From CAXTSE01 sp035554115 (lineage in GTDB: Bacteria > Actinomycetota > Actinomycetes > Actinomycetales > Microbacteriaceae): 45,161 nucleotides of DNA. Location of the stretch: contig DATMIW010000008.1 of the NCBI GenBank assembly GCA_035554115.1, positions 1 to 45,161 of the forward strand, read 5' to 3'. Under the pieces are notes generated by a model that made no database searches, was not told where the DNA came from, and was given only the letters and a program-made list of their open reading frames with translations. The translations under genes and the position numbers were made by a program. This document shows, one piece after another, positions 1 through 7,318 of the stretch. How positions within the stretch are numbered: the stretch's first letter is position 1; every line of letters starts with the position of its first letter.

Positions 1-194
1 TGGTCTGGGTTCAAGAGGAGCCCGAAAACCAGGGTGCGTGGCCGTTCATGAACACAGAACTGCGGGCCCAGTTGGGCAACCGTGGACTGTCGTCGGTGTC
101 CCGTCCGGCATCCGCGTCTCCCGCGGCCGGTTCAACCAAGCGCAGCGCCGCCGAGCAGACGCAGCTCATCGCGGAGGCCCTGAAACTCGGCTAA
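1..194 (+). CDS. kgd: C-terminal end of multifunctional 2-oxoglutarate decarboxylase/dehydrogenase (Kgd/SucA)
   Basis: Only the last 63 or so residues are present; codons run in phase from base 3 and the TAA is at 192-194. The segment opens with VWVQEEPENQGAW, the conserved C-terminal signature of the thiamine-diphosphate E1 component of 2-oxoglutarate dehydrogenase and its actinobacterial fusion Kgd. It is followed by the Ser/Ala-rich tail with GSTKRSAAEQ seen near the end of Kgd. The enzyme works in the TCA cycle in the cytoplasm, converting 2-oxoglutarate to succinyl-CoA or succinic semialdehyde. The fused-versus-separate architecture cannot be judged because the rest of the gene lies outside the window. 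It converges with rsrA. Confidence 0.85.
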   Translation, partial: VWVQEEPENQGAWPFMNTELRAQLGNRGLSSVSRPASASPAAGSTKRSAAEQTQLIAEALKLG

Positions 195-207
195 GCGCCC
201 AGCGCGG

Positions 208-233
208 GCCGGCGAAAACCGATCCGCGCCGGC
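208..233. terminator. Stem-loop between convergent kgd and rsrA
   Basis: GCCGGCG (208-214) and CGCCGGC (227-233) form a perfect 7-bp stem around a 12-nt loop, in the 58-nt gap between the two stop codons. There is no T-run on either side, so it may be an intrinsic terminator of the T-poor actinobacterial kind. The function is inferred from position. Confidence 0.4.
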
Positions 234-252
234 ACGCGTCTGATCCGCCCCG

Positions 253-489
253 TCAGGCGTGGGCGCCGTCGAGGTGCGCGAGAATGTCCGCGCGAAGGGT
301 ATCCGGAGCCTGCTCTTTGCAGGCAGTCCGTAGTCGCTGCATGAGCGTCAGCCCCACAGTGTGCTCATGCGAACAGTCTGTGCAGTTCTGCAGGTGATCC
401 GTCACATCGGCGAAGTCCTGATCGCTTAGCTCGCGATGCAGATACTCTTCGAGTTCAGCTTTCGCCTTGTCGCAACCGCAGTCTGTCAT
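253..489 (-). CDS. rsrA: Anti-sigma-R factor RsrA (zinc-binding, redox-sensing)
   Basis: A 78-residue protein of the ZAS (zinc anti-sigma) family. It carries the H-x3-C-x2-C motif (His32, Cys36, Cys39) and two more cysteines near the N-terminus (Cys4, Cys6). In Streptomyces RsrA, zinc-bound cysteines oxidise to a disulphide under thiol stress, releasing SigR; in mycobacteria the equivalent is RshA. The size matches the family (about 80-105 residues). Its ATG overlaps the sigR TGA by four bases (ATGA), so the two are probably translationally coupled. Both would be transcribed from the SigR promoter inside aroA. Identification is firm; the exact metal ligands among the N-terminal cysteines are not proven by sequence. 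Confidence 0.92.
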   Translation of the reverse strand: MTDCGCDKAKAELEEYLHRELSDQDFADVTDHLQNCTDCSHEHTVGLTLMQRLRTACKEQAPDTLRADILAHLDGAHA

Positions 490-1151
490 TTCGTGCTCCT
501 GGGGGATGTCTCGGGCGCGGTAAAACCGCGTTCCCGTGCGTAGTCGGCGAGAAGGTCACGCAAGAGCCGGCGGCCACGATGCAGCCTGCTCATAACGGTG
601 CCGACAGGGGTTTTCATGATGTCCGCGATCTCTTGGTACGCGAATCCCTCGACATCTGCGAGGTAAACGGCGAGCCGGAAATCTTCGGGGATCGACTGCA
701 ACGCGTCTTTGACGTCACTGTCGGGAAGGTGGTCGATGGCTTCGGCCTCGGCGGATCGCGTCGAACGGCCCTGGGTGAGCGATTCCGCTCCGCCGAGCTG
801 CCAATCTTCGAGCTCGTCGATGGTGCCCTGGTAAGGGCTTTTCTGGTTCTTGCGGTAGGTGTTGATGAAGGTGTTGGTGAGGATGCGGTAGAGCCAGGCC
901 TTCAGGTTCGAACCCTGTTCAAACTGCCGGAAAGCCGCATACGCCTTGGTGTACGTCTCCTGCACAAGATCGCCCGCATCGGCCGGATTACGGGTCATGC
1001 GCATCGCAGCCGCATAGAGCTGATCCATGAATGGCATGGCCTGCTCGGTGAAAAGCTCGCGCAGGTCCGCCGGATCGGGCGTCGTGTCAGTCATCGCATC
1101 CGAGTCTAGTTCTCGGTGTACGACGGGCAGAGCGAGCACTGCGGCTGTCAT
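486..1151 (-). CDS. sigR: RNA polymerase sigma factor SigR (ECF subfamily, thiol-stress sigma; SigH in mycobacteria)
   Basis: ECF sigma factor of 221 residues from the ATG at 1151. Region 2 (about residues 38-110) includes ADAGDLVQETYTKAY and LKAWLYRILTNTFINTYRK; region 4 (about 150-205) includes VYLADVEGFAYQEIADIM and a helix-turn-helix. The 1151 start follows AGGAG with seven bases of spacing. A second in-frame ATG at 1094 gives a 202-residue protein closer to the usual SigR length, but has no Shine-Dalgarno sequence. Streptomyces SigR likewise has a longer stress-induced isoform (SigR') made from an upstream start. SigR directs transcription of thioredoxin, mycothiol and proteolysis genes. 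It overlaps rsrA by four bases and is divergent from aroA. Confidence 0.93.
   Translation of the reverse strand: MTAAVLALPVVHRELDSDAMTDTTPDPADLRELFTEQAMPFMDQLYAAAMRMTRNPADAGDLVQETYTKAYAAFRQFEQGSNLKAWLYRILTNTFINTYRKNQKSPYQGTIDELEDWQLGGAESLTQGRSTRSAEAEAIDHLPDSDVKDALQSIPEDFRLAVYLADVEGFAYQEIADIMKTPVGTVMSRLHRGRRLLRDLLADYARERGFTAPETSPRSTK
1096..1108 (-). promoter_or_regulatory. Possible second sigR promoter (-10 only) just before the internal ATG
   Basis: Read on the minus strand, TAGACT (1108-1103) lies eight bases before the ATG at 1094. Transcription would then start near 1096 and give an almost leaderless mRNA for the short form of SigR. I see no convincing -35 hexamer, so this is a weak call that rests mainly on spacing and on the two-promoter organisation known for Streptomyces sigR. 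Confidence 0.3.
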
Positions 1152-1210
1152 GCGCTCTCCTGTTCGGCGACGGCTTCGGTGCGCCCGGCGTAACGGGCGA
1201 TACTCTGGAT

Positions 1211-1236
1211 AACCGATGGGACTGTCACGCTATTCC
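1211..1236 (-). promoter_or_regulatory. SigR-type autoregulatory promoter, GGAAT-N18-GTT
   Basis: On the minus strand GGAAT (1236-1232) is followed after exactly 18 bases by GTT (1213-1211), the published SigR/SigH consensus (GGAAT-N18/19-GTT). It points at sigR, with a predicted start near 1203 and a leader of about 50 bases carrying the AGGAG before the ATG at 1151. The element lies inside the first codons of aroA on the other strand, so both functions share the same bases. Confidence 0.8.
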
Positions 1237-2631
1237 GACCGCGCCGCAGACATACTCGGCGATCGTTCCACCGAGCCATCGCGCCCCAGTGGCTGGACAG
1301 CTCCCACCGCCACCGCGCACCTTGATATCCGGATGTCACTCCCCGGATCCAAGAGCCTCACCAACCGTGAACTGGTGCTGGCTGCCCTCGCGGACTCCCC
1401 CTCACTGCTGCAGCGTCCACTGCGCTCGCGTGACACCGACCTCATGGCCGATGCCTTGCGTGCCCTCGGTGCGCGTATCGAAGAGGTGCCCGGCGACGGT
1501 CAGTTCGGCCCCGACTGGCTGGTGACGCCGGGCGAGCTTCTCGGCAGCACCACTATCGAGGCAGGCCTGGCGGGGACGGTTATGCGTTTCGTTCCGCCTG
1601 TTGCCGCTCTCGCTCTCGGCCCCGTGTCGATCGACGGTGATGAGGCCGCCCGACGACGCCCTATGCGCACAACAGTCGACTCACTGCGCGCCCTTGGGGT
1701 GGATGTGGCAGACGACGGAACCGGACGCCTTCCGTTTACGATTCACGGCACCGGACACGTAGCCGGCGGGGAGATCACCATCGACGCGTCGGCGTCGAGC
1801 CAGTTTGTTTCGGGACTTCTGCTGGCCGCGGCACGCTTCGACAGCGGCCTGACGCTGCGACACAGCGGCGAACGCCTGCCCAGCACTCCGCACATCGACA
1901 TGACAATTGCGGCGCTCGCGGCGCGCGGCGTCGCTGTTACCCAGCCGGAGGTCGGCGTATGGGTCGTGCCCGCCGGGGCCGTGTCTGGCCGCACCGTCGC
2001 AATCGAGCCCGACCTCTCCAATGCCGCGCCGTTCTTGGCCGCGGCACTGCTGGCGGGTGGCACCGTGACGATTGCCGACTGGCCGACGCACACAACGCAG
2101 GTAGGTGATCTTGTTCCCGAACTGCTGGGGCGGTTCGGCGCGACCGTGACCCGTGGTGAGGACGGGGCACTGACGGTGGATGGCGGGGCCGGCATCCGGA
2201 ATGAGGGCACCCTACCTGCCGTCGATCTCGACCTCTCGGAAGCGGGAGAACTGGCCCCCACCTTTGTGGCGCTGGCGGCACTCGCCGATGGCCCGAGCTC
2301 GATCACCGGCATTGGTCACCTGCGCGGTCATGAGACCGACCGGCTCGCCGCTCTGGTTACCGACCTCACGGTCCTCGGCGCGCGCATCACTGAGCTCCCC
2401 GACGGTCTGGCAATCGAGTCGGTGGGCGGCGTTGCCGGTTTGCACGGCGGAACCTGGCAGAGCTTCGACGACCATCGCATGGCGACCACGGGTGCGCTTC
2501 TCGGTCTCGTGGTCGACGGCGTCGAGATCGATGACATTGGCACCACCGCCAAAACCCTCCCCGAGTTTCCCGAACTGTGGAGCGCTCTCGCCGGCTCTGG
2601 ACCCGGCACCGGCTCTGGCGCGACCGCGTGA
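1216..2631 (+). CDS. aroA: 3-phosphoshikimate 1-carboxyvinyltransferase (EPSP synthase)
   Basis: 471 residues. Catalyses transfer of enolpyruvyl from PEP to shikimate-3-phosphate, the sixth step of chorismate synthesis, in the cytoplasm. GSKSLTNR (44-51) binds the substrate phosphate, LAGTVMRF (118-125) matches the family LGNAGTAMRP loop, and DLSNAAPFLAAALL, HLRGHETDR and SFDDHRMA are the later family motifs. An N-terminal extension of about 35 residues before the first domain looks typical of related actinobacteria. The ATG at 1216 has no clear ribosome binding site. It is the first gene of aroA-rsgA-hisN-lipoprotein; its TGA overlaps the rsgA GTG. Its 5' end carries the divergent sigR promoter, so stress transcription may run against aroA. 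Confidence 0.95.
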   Translation: MGLSRYSDRAADILGDRSTEPSRPSGWTAPTATAHLDIRMSLPGSKSLTNRELVLAALADSPSLLQRPLRSRDTDLMADALRALGARIEEVPGDGQFGPDWLVTPGELLGSTTIEAGLAGTVMRFVPPVAALALGPVSIDGDEAARRRPMRTTVDSLRALGVDVADDGTGRLPFTIHGTGHVAGGEITIDASASSQFVSGLLLAAARFDSGLTLRHSGERLPSTPHIDMTIAALAARGVAVTQPEVGVWVVPAGAVSGRTVAIEPDLSNAAPFLAAALLAGGTVTIADWPTHTTQVGDLVPELLGRFGATVTRGEDGALTVDGGAGIRNEGTLPAVDLDLSEAGELAPTFVALAALADGPSSITGIGHLRGHETDRLAALVTDLTVLGARITELPDGLAIESVGGVAGLHGGTWQSFDDHRMATTGALLGLVVDGVEIDDIGTTAKTLPEFPELWSALAGSGPGTGSGATA

Positions 2632-3770
2632 GCTGGTTACCGCCCGATGACGACGAGGCCGATGACGAGGCTTTCGGCGGATGGGACGAGCGCGATGCTC
2701 GTGTGCGCCCCAACCCCAAAGCAAATAAGCCCCGCACGAAAACCCGCCCCGATCACGACGACGCAATAATCGGGCGCGTGCTCTCGGTCGATCGCGGTCG
2801 GTACACCGTGCTGGTCGATGAAGGCGCACCCGGAGAAGGAGGCGCGCCCGGAGAAGGCACCCCCGGAGAAGGAGACACCCCCGCGGAAGGAGGCACCCTC
2901 GACGCCGAACGACGAGGCACCGGCGAGCGAGTTCTGACTTCCACGCGCGCACGCGAACTGCGCGATCAGGGGCAGATCGTGACGGGCGACCGCGTGAGCC
3001 TGGTGGGCGACACAAGCGGCAGTGAGGGGTCGCTTGCTCGGATCGTCCGCATCCAGCCCCGCACCTCGCTGCTGCGCCGCAGCGGCGACGACACGGATGC
3101 GATCGAGCGAATCATCGTTGCCAACGCCGACCAGTTGCTCATAGTTGTGGCGGCTGCCAACCCCGAGCCGCGACCCCGCCTGGTCGACCGCTATCTGGTT
3201 GCCGCCTACGACGCCGGGGTCGCCCCACTGATGGTGATTACAAAGACCGATCTGGCCGATCCGGCGCCGTTCCTCGCGAATTTCGCCGGCCTCGACATCC
3301 CCGTGTTTCTCAGTTCACAGGATGCCGCGGGCGTCACCCAGCCTCCGCTCGCCGAGCTGACCACCGCCCTTGCAGGCCACAGCACAGTGGCAGTAGGTCA
3401 TTCGGGGGTCGGTAAATCGACCCTGGTCAACGCGCTCGTGCCTGGCACAGATCGCGCCGTCGGCATCGTCAACGCCGTCACCGGTCGCGGGCGTCACACC
3501 TCGTCGTCAACTGTGTCGCTGCGCGTGCCCACCGGCGGGTGGATCATCGACACCCCCGGTGTGCGCTCCTTCGGACTGGGGCATGTGAATCCGGATAACA
3601 TCCTGCGGTCATTCACCGACCTCGCCGCTGTCTCGGCCGAGTGCCCCCGCGGCTGCACTCACCTCGCCGATGCGCCGGATTGCGCGCTCAACGAGGCCGT
3701 CGCCGAAGGGCGCCTCTCCGGCGAGCGCGTCGACTCCCTGCAACGGCTGTTGACTACTCTCAGAACGTGA
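2628..3770 (+). CDS. rsgA: Ribosome small-subunit-dependent GTPase A (30S assembly factor)
   Basis: 380 residues from the GTG at 2628, which overlaps the aroA stop (GTGA). RsgA is a circularly permuted GTPase acting late in 30S maturation. The permuted motif order is visible: G4 TKTD (205-208), G1 GHSGVGKST (257-265), G3 DTPG (308-311), then a zinc site (CPRGCTH...C). The N-terminal OB fold (about 45-140) is interrupted by a Gly/Glu/Pro-rich insert at residues 66-90 made of near-repeats of GAPGEG, which I do not know from other RsgA proteins. An earlier in-frame ATG at 2577 would sit inside aroA and is unlikely. The TGA overlaps the hisN GTG. Confidence 0.93.
   Translation: MSWLPPDDDEADDEAFGGWDERDARVRPNPKANKPRTKTRPDHDDAIIGRVLSVDRGRYTVLVDEGAPGEGGAPGEGTPGEGDTPAEGGTLDAERRGTGERVLTSTRARELRDQGQIVTGDRVSLVGDTSGSEGSLARIVRIQPRTSLLRRSGDDTDAIERIIVANADQLLIVVAAANPEPRPRLVDRYLVAAYDAGVAPLMVITKTDLADPAPFLANFAGLDIPVFLSSQDAAGVTQPPLAELTTALAGHSTVAVGHSGVGKSTLVNALVPGTDRAVGIVNAVTGRGRHTSSSTVSLRVPTGGWIIDTPGVRSFGLGHVNPDNILRSFTDLAAVSAECPRGCTHLADAPDCALNEAVAEGRLSGERVDSLQRLLTTLRT
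2823..2897 (+). repeat. Short imperfect repeats inside rsgA encoding the GAPGEG-like insert
   Basis: Units close to GCGCCCGGAGAAGGA follow one another four or five times and encode GAPGEG, GAPGEG, GTPGEG, DTPAEG. They fall between two strands of the predicted OB fold. Repeat expansion by slippage is the simplest origin, and unit number could differ between strains. Confidence 0.7.
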
Positions 3771-4663
3771 CCTTCCCCGCCAGTGCGCCCTCGCTCGCCG
3801 ACGATCTGGCCCTCGCGCTCGCGCTGGCGGCCGACGCCGACCTGATCGCGATCGACAGGTACCGCGCCCAAGACCTTGACGTGCAGCTGAAGCCCGACCG
3901 CACGCATGTCACCGACGCCGATACCCGGGTGGAAACCGTCATTCGGGAGGAGCTTGCACGGGCCCGACCTGGCGACGCGATTCTCGGCGAGGAGTTCGGC
4001 GGCAGCATCGGCGGATCGTCGAATGCGGGCATCGGTACGGGCATCGCTGCAGGCAGTACTGCAAACGTTGACGCAGGCACGACCGACGGAGCGACTCCCT
4101 CCCGTGTGTGGATCATCGATCCCATCGACGGCACCTCCAACTTTGTACGCGGGGTGCCGATCTGGGGCGCACTAATCAGTCTCGTCATCGACGGGGTGCC
4201 GCAGGTGGGCGTCGTGAGCGCTCCCGCTCTCGGGCGACGCTGGTGGGGTGCGACCGGGCACGGTGCCTGGGTGCAAGTCGGCACGGAGGCGGCTCGACGC
4301 ATCCGGGTCAGCGGTGTCGACAACCTGGCCGACGCAACCCTCAGCTACAACAGCCTCAAAGGGTGGGATGACGCGGGCCGCTCCCCGCAATTGCTCGCCC
4401 TCAGCCGCGCCGTGGGCCGCACTCGCGCATTCGGTGACCTCTGGTCGTACATGCTCGTGGCCGAAGGCGCCATCGACGTGGCCGGTGAGTTCGATGTGAA
4501 GCCCTGGGACATTGCCGCGCTCGTGCCCATTGTGCGCGAGGCCGGGGGACGCGCAAGCGATGCCGACGGTGTCGAAACTCTCGAATCGGGAAGCGTGCTG
4601 GTGTCAAACGGGATCCTGCACGATCGTGTGCTCAGTCTCATAGCGTCGGACCAGAGTTCGTGA
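3767..4663 (+). CDS. hisN: Histidinol-phosphatase, inositol-monophosphatase family
   Basis: 298 residues from the GTG at 3767 (GTGA overlap with rsgA). The family signatures are GEEFGG (metal ligands), WIIDPIDGTSNFVRG (the IMPase D-x-I-D-G-T metal site) and KPWDIAALVPIVREAGG. In Actinobacteria this subfamily dephosphorylates L-histidinol phosphate in histidine synthesis; a general inositol or fructose bisphosphatase role cannot be excluded. Between GEEFGG and WIIDPIDGT lies a stretch of about 33 residues rich in Gly, Ala, Ser and Thr (encoded near 4000-4100) that is longer than the usual loop. The stop overlaps the GTG of the next gene, giving the third such coupling in a row. Confidence 0.88.
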   Translation: MTFPASAPSLADDLALALALAADADLIAIDRYRAQDLDVQLKPDRTHVTDADTRVETVIREELARARPGDAILGEEFGGSIGGSSNAGIGTGIAAGSTANVDAGTTDGATPSRVWIIDPIDGTSNFVRGVPIWGALISLVIDGVPQVGVVSAPALGRRWWGATGHGAWVQVGTEAARRIRVSGVDNLADATLSYNSLKGWDDAGRSPQLLALSRAVGRTRAFGDLWSYMLVAEGAIDVAGEFDVKPWDIAALVPIVREAGGRASDADGVETLESGSVLVSNGILHDRVLSLIASDQSS

Positions 4664-5145
4664 TCGCGGGTCGAATCGTCGGGATCGCCGGAGGCATCTC
4701 CGGCGCGGTTCTGGCAGCCCTGGTCCTGGCCGGCTGTGGTCCGAGCGCGCCGGTTGCCTCCCCCCGTCCCAGCGACGGGACAAGCGCATTTGCTCTGGTG
4801 CCGGGTGACTGCTTCGACGAGCCCAGCACCAAATCCGTCAAAAACATTCAGACGGTCGACTGCGATACACCCCACACCTACGAGGCGTATTCCAGCATCA
4901 CGCTCGACGACGGCGCGTCCGGCGAATTCCCGGGTTCCGCCAGCGTCTCAAAAGCCGCAGACACCGGATGCGCTGCCGACTTCACAGGATTCATCGGCGT
5001 CGAGTCCACGGCCTCCACCCTCAAGATCAACTACTTCGCTCCGGATGCCACAAGCTGGGAGCAGATGCACGACCGCCAGGTGCTCTGCCTCGTCTACGAT
5101 CCCGCCGGGAAGACCACGGGCAGTCTGCTCGGCTCGCGGCGATAG
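4660..5145 (+). CDS. Septum-formation-domain lipoprotein
   Basis: 161 residues from the GTG at 4660, overlapping the hisN TGA. The N-terminus is a lipoprotein signal peptide with lipobox LAGC (Cys26), so the mature protein should be anchored to the outer face of the membrane. The rest matches the actinobacterial septum-formation domain (PF13845 type): LVPGDCFDE, then VDCDTPHTYEAY, then a C-terminal DRQVLCLVYDP. Four extracytoplasmic cysteines besides the lipid-bearing one could form two disulphides. The family name comes from sequence similarity; a direct role in septation is not shown by anything here. It is the last gene of the aroA cluster. Confidence 0.8.
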   Translation: MIAGRIVGIAGGISGAVLAALVLAGCGPSAPVASPRPSDGTSAFALVPGDCFDEPSTKSVKNIQTVDCDTPHTYEAYSSITLDDGASGEFPGSASVSKAADTGCAADFTGFIGVESTASTLKINYFAPDATSWEQMHDRQVLCLVYDPAGKTTGSLLGSRR

Positions 5146-5248
5146 TTCGGGCTCGCGGCAGGGCTCGTCTCACGACGGTTCGTCCCGTCGAGGCTTAGAA
5201 TAACGACCGCCGAAAAGGTATGAAGCACCCGCCGGTTGATCGGGTTCT

Positions 5249-5267
5249 GACTGACCTCCTGTCAGTC
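5249..5267. promoter_or_regulatory. 19-bp palindromic operator upstream of the MFS gene
   Basis: GACTGACCTCCTGTCAGTC is a perfect inverted repeat with 7-bp arms and a 5-bp centre. No T-run follows, so it is not an ordinary terminator. It lies about 60 bases before the MFS start, just ahead of TACATA (5271-5276), a possible -10 element. A TetR- or MarR-type repressor site is the likeliest reading. No regulator gene is adjacent. Confidence 0.6.
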
Positions 5268-5325
5268 GTCTACATATCACGCACGCGTCCGCGGCTCCCA
5301 GATGACCAAATTGTCAGGAGACAGC

Positions 5326-6741
5326 GTGACAGCGGACACACAAGCTAACGACTCCCCCACGGCGCAGGCGGGCAGCTGGTCCGACCTGTTCGGCCGAGGC
5401 CGCAGAGCAGCTGTCACGGTGATCGCCGGTGCCGTGCTGCTGTACGCGATGAACCTGTACTTCACCTCAGCCCTCATGCCCTCGATTGTCGAGGATCTTG
5501 GCGGCACCCAGTACTACGCATGGGTCACAACGGCTTTCGTCATGTCGGCGATCATCGCATCGCTTTTTGTCAGCAGAATCTTGCAGGCACGGGGCGCGAC
5601 GGGCGCTTACCTCATCGGATTTGTCACCTTCGGTGTGGGCGCCGCCACTGTGACGGTCGCCCCCACTATGGAGCTGCTCGTCGCGGGGCGCGTCGTCCAG
5701 GGTTTGGGCGGCGGTCTTCTGGCGGGCCTGGGATACACCGTGCTCCGCGCCGTCGTGCCGGAGCGTCTGTGGAGCCGCGGCGTCGGCCTGGTCTCCGCAA
5801 TGTGGGGAATCGGTACCCTGATCGGCCCCGCAGTTGGCGGCCTGTTCGCGCAATTCGATGCGTGGCGGATCGCGTACGGAGCGATTGTGGCGCTGTCTCT
5901 CCTGTTCGCTGCCATAACGCCGATCGTGTTCCGCGCAGGGCGGGTTGCGGGGGCCGTGACGGAACCCCTCCCGATCCTGTCCCTCATCCCTTTGCTCCTG
6001 GCGATCGTCGCCATCAGTCTCAGCGCTGTCGTCAGTGGCCCCCTGACCGCCGGCATGGTCGGGATCGGTTTGGCCTTGCTGGTGGTCTTCTTACTGGTCG
6101 AACGTCGTGCCTCGAGCAAAGTTCTTCCGTCTCTGACCTATCGAGCAGGGAACTCTCTCAAATGGGTGTACCTCACCGCGGCGGTGCTGTGCGGCGCCGT
6201 GATGATCGAGACGTTCGTGCCGCTCTTCTCGCAAGAGCTCGGCAATCTCACGCCCGCCGTTGCGGGACTTTTCGGAGCCGTGCTGTCGGCCGCGTGGGCT
6301 GCCACGCAGCTCGCCACCGTCTCCGTCGATAACCCGACCTTCCAGCGCCGTTCCACCCGCCTCGGGCCAGCCGTTGTCGTTGTCGCACTCGTGACTTATG
6401 GCGTCCTTCAGGTACCCGATGCACACCTGCCCCACATCGTCGGCTGGGTCGTGGCATTGACGATTGCGGGTGTGGGGGTCGGGATGTCGTGGCCTCTCCT
6501 GCAGGTGATGGCGATCCGAAGCTCCGCCGACCCCGCAGAGGGTGGGAAAGCGGCGGCCGCGATTACTACGACGCAGCTCATCGCCTTCTCGATCACGTCC
6601 GCGTACTCGGGAATGCTGGTGGCGCTCGGCGGCGACTCACCGGCAGCTTCGGCCCGCTACCTCGCCTTCGGAATGGCTGGGCTAATCACGCTGGGAATCG
6701 CAACCGCGATCTTCGCAACGCGAACCTCGCGCACCGCGTGA
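5326..6741 (+). CDS. Major facilitator superfamily transporter, DHA-type drug/metabolite exporter
   Basis: 471 residues from the GTG at 5326, chosen because AGGAG lies five bases upstream; an in-frame ATG at 5302 has no ribosome binding site. About 13-14 hydrophobic segments follow a polar N-terminus of 30 residues. GRVVQGLGGGLLAGLGYTVLRAVVPE matches the region of motif C and the fourth to fifth helices in drug:H+ antiporters, so proton-driven export across the cytoplasmic membrane is likely. The substrate is unknown. The gene stands alone; a perfect palindrome upstream suggests repressor control, with induction by a compound the pump removes. It converges with ssrA. Confidence 0.85.
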   Translation: MTADTQANDSPTAQAGSWSDLFGRGRRAAVTVIAGAVLLYAMNLYFTSALMPSIVEDLGGTQYYAWVTTAFVMSAIIASLFVSRILQARGATGAYLIGFVTFGVGAATVTVAPTMELLVAGRVVQGLGGGLLAGLGYTVLRAVVPERLWSRGVGLVSAMWGIGTLIGPAVGGLFAQFDAWRIAYGAIVALSLLFAAITPIVFRAGRVAGAVTEPLPILSLIPLLLAIVAISLSAVVSGPLTAGMVGIGLALLVVFLLVERRASSKVLPSLTYRAGNSLKWVYLTAAVLCGAVMIETFVPLFSQELGNLTPAVAGLFGAVLSAAWAATQLATVSVDNPTFQRRSTRLGPAVVVVALVTYGVLQVPDAHLPHIVGWVVALTIAGVGVGMSWPLLQVMAIRSSADPAEGGKAAAAITTTQLIAFSITSAYSGMLVALGGDSPAASARYLAFGMAGLITLGIATAIFATRTSRTA

Positions 6742-6756
6742 CATGACCTGTGCCCT

Positions 6757-6770
6757 GCGGCTCTCGCCGC
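6757..6770. terminator. Stem-loop after ssrA and the convergent MFS gene
   Basis: GCGGC and GCCGC enclose the tetraloop TCTC on this strand (GAGA read toward ssrA). It lies ten bases beyond the tmRNA 3' end and 15 bases after the MFS stop. There is no T-run. It probably ends transcription in one or both directions. Confidence 0.4.
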
Positions 6771-6780
6771 TTGACACTCG

Positions 6781-7151
6781 TGGAGATGGGGGGAATTGAA
6801 CCCCCGTCCATCGCTGTGATTCCACGCCTTCTCCGGGCGCAGCTCGTGAAAGCGTTCTACTCGGCTCCGACCTTTGCCACGAGCATCTAGGTCGACGAGC
6901 CCAGCCCCAGTGCAAGTCCCGCGTGACCCTGGAACCCAGTCACACAGCAAGCCCTCTAGATGGCGCCAGGGTCCGAGTCGAAGGCAAGCTCGGTCTGACG
7001 GACGTTATGGCTCTACTGCTTACGCAGCGAGAGCAACGTCGGTGCGCTTGGAATTGGCACCTATGTTTTGCAGAGATCGTTTACGAGATAACCCTGCATC
7101 CTCGGCCCGCTTCTCGCAGTTTCGCAGGCGATGTCGAAACCGATCATCCCC
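6781..7151 (-). ncRNA. ssrA: Transfer-messenger RNA (tmRNA)
   Basis: About 371 nt. The 5' end GGGGATG (7151-7145) pairs with CATCTCC near the 3' end to give the tRNA-like acceptor stem, and GGTTCAATTCCCC near the 3' end is the T arm. The 5' end continues GATCGGTTTCGAC, conserved in tmRNAs. The mRNA-like part encodes the tag ANSKRTDVALAA followed by TAA. The 3' CCA is not encoded after the discriminator A, so it would be added by CCA-adding enzyme. tmRNA releases stalled ribosomes and marks their products for proteolysis; its partner smpB is 167 bases upstream on the same strand. Confidence 0.95.
7020..7058 (-). other. tmRNA tag-peptide reading frame (ANSKRTDVALAA)
   Basis: Resume codon GCC at 7058-7056, twelve sense codons, stop TAA at 7022-7020. 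The tag ends in ALAA, recognised by ClpXP-type proteases and SspB-like adaptors. Related actinobacteria commonly have an aromatic residue (Phe) before ALAA; here it is Val, which I read directly from GTT. Confidence 0.9.
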
Positions 7152-7318
7152 GAGTCACCCTGCTGCCCCGAAGGACGTGCAGAGCAGGCCATGTCACGCG
7201 CTGTGGAGTTATACCTTGCAATGATACGCCGCCGTGCTGACAGGCCGCCGCGTGAGTTTCCGCTCTGTGCCGCTCTGTTGTCACCCAGTCGCGGTTCAGG
7301 CGCCGCTCACGTCTCAGC

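Noticed and set aside
579..1109. Long open frame on the plus strand opposite sigR
   Set aside because: It is antisense to a clear ECF sigma factor, has no recognisable domain, and reflects high-GC codon bias.
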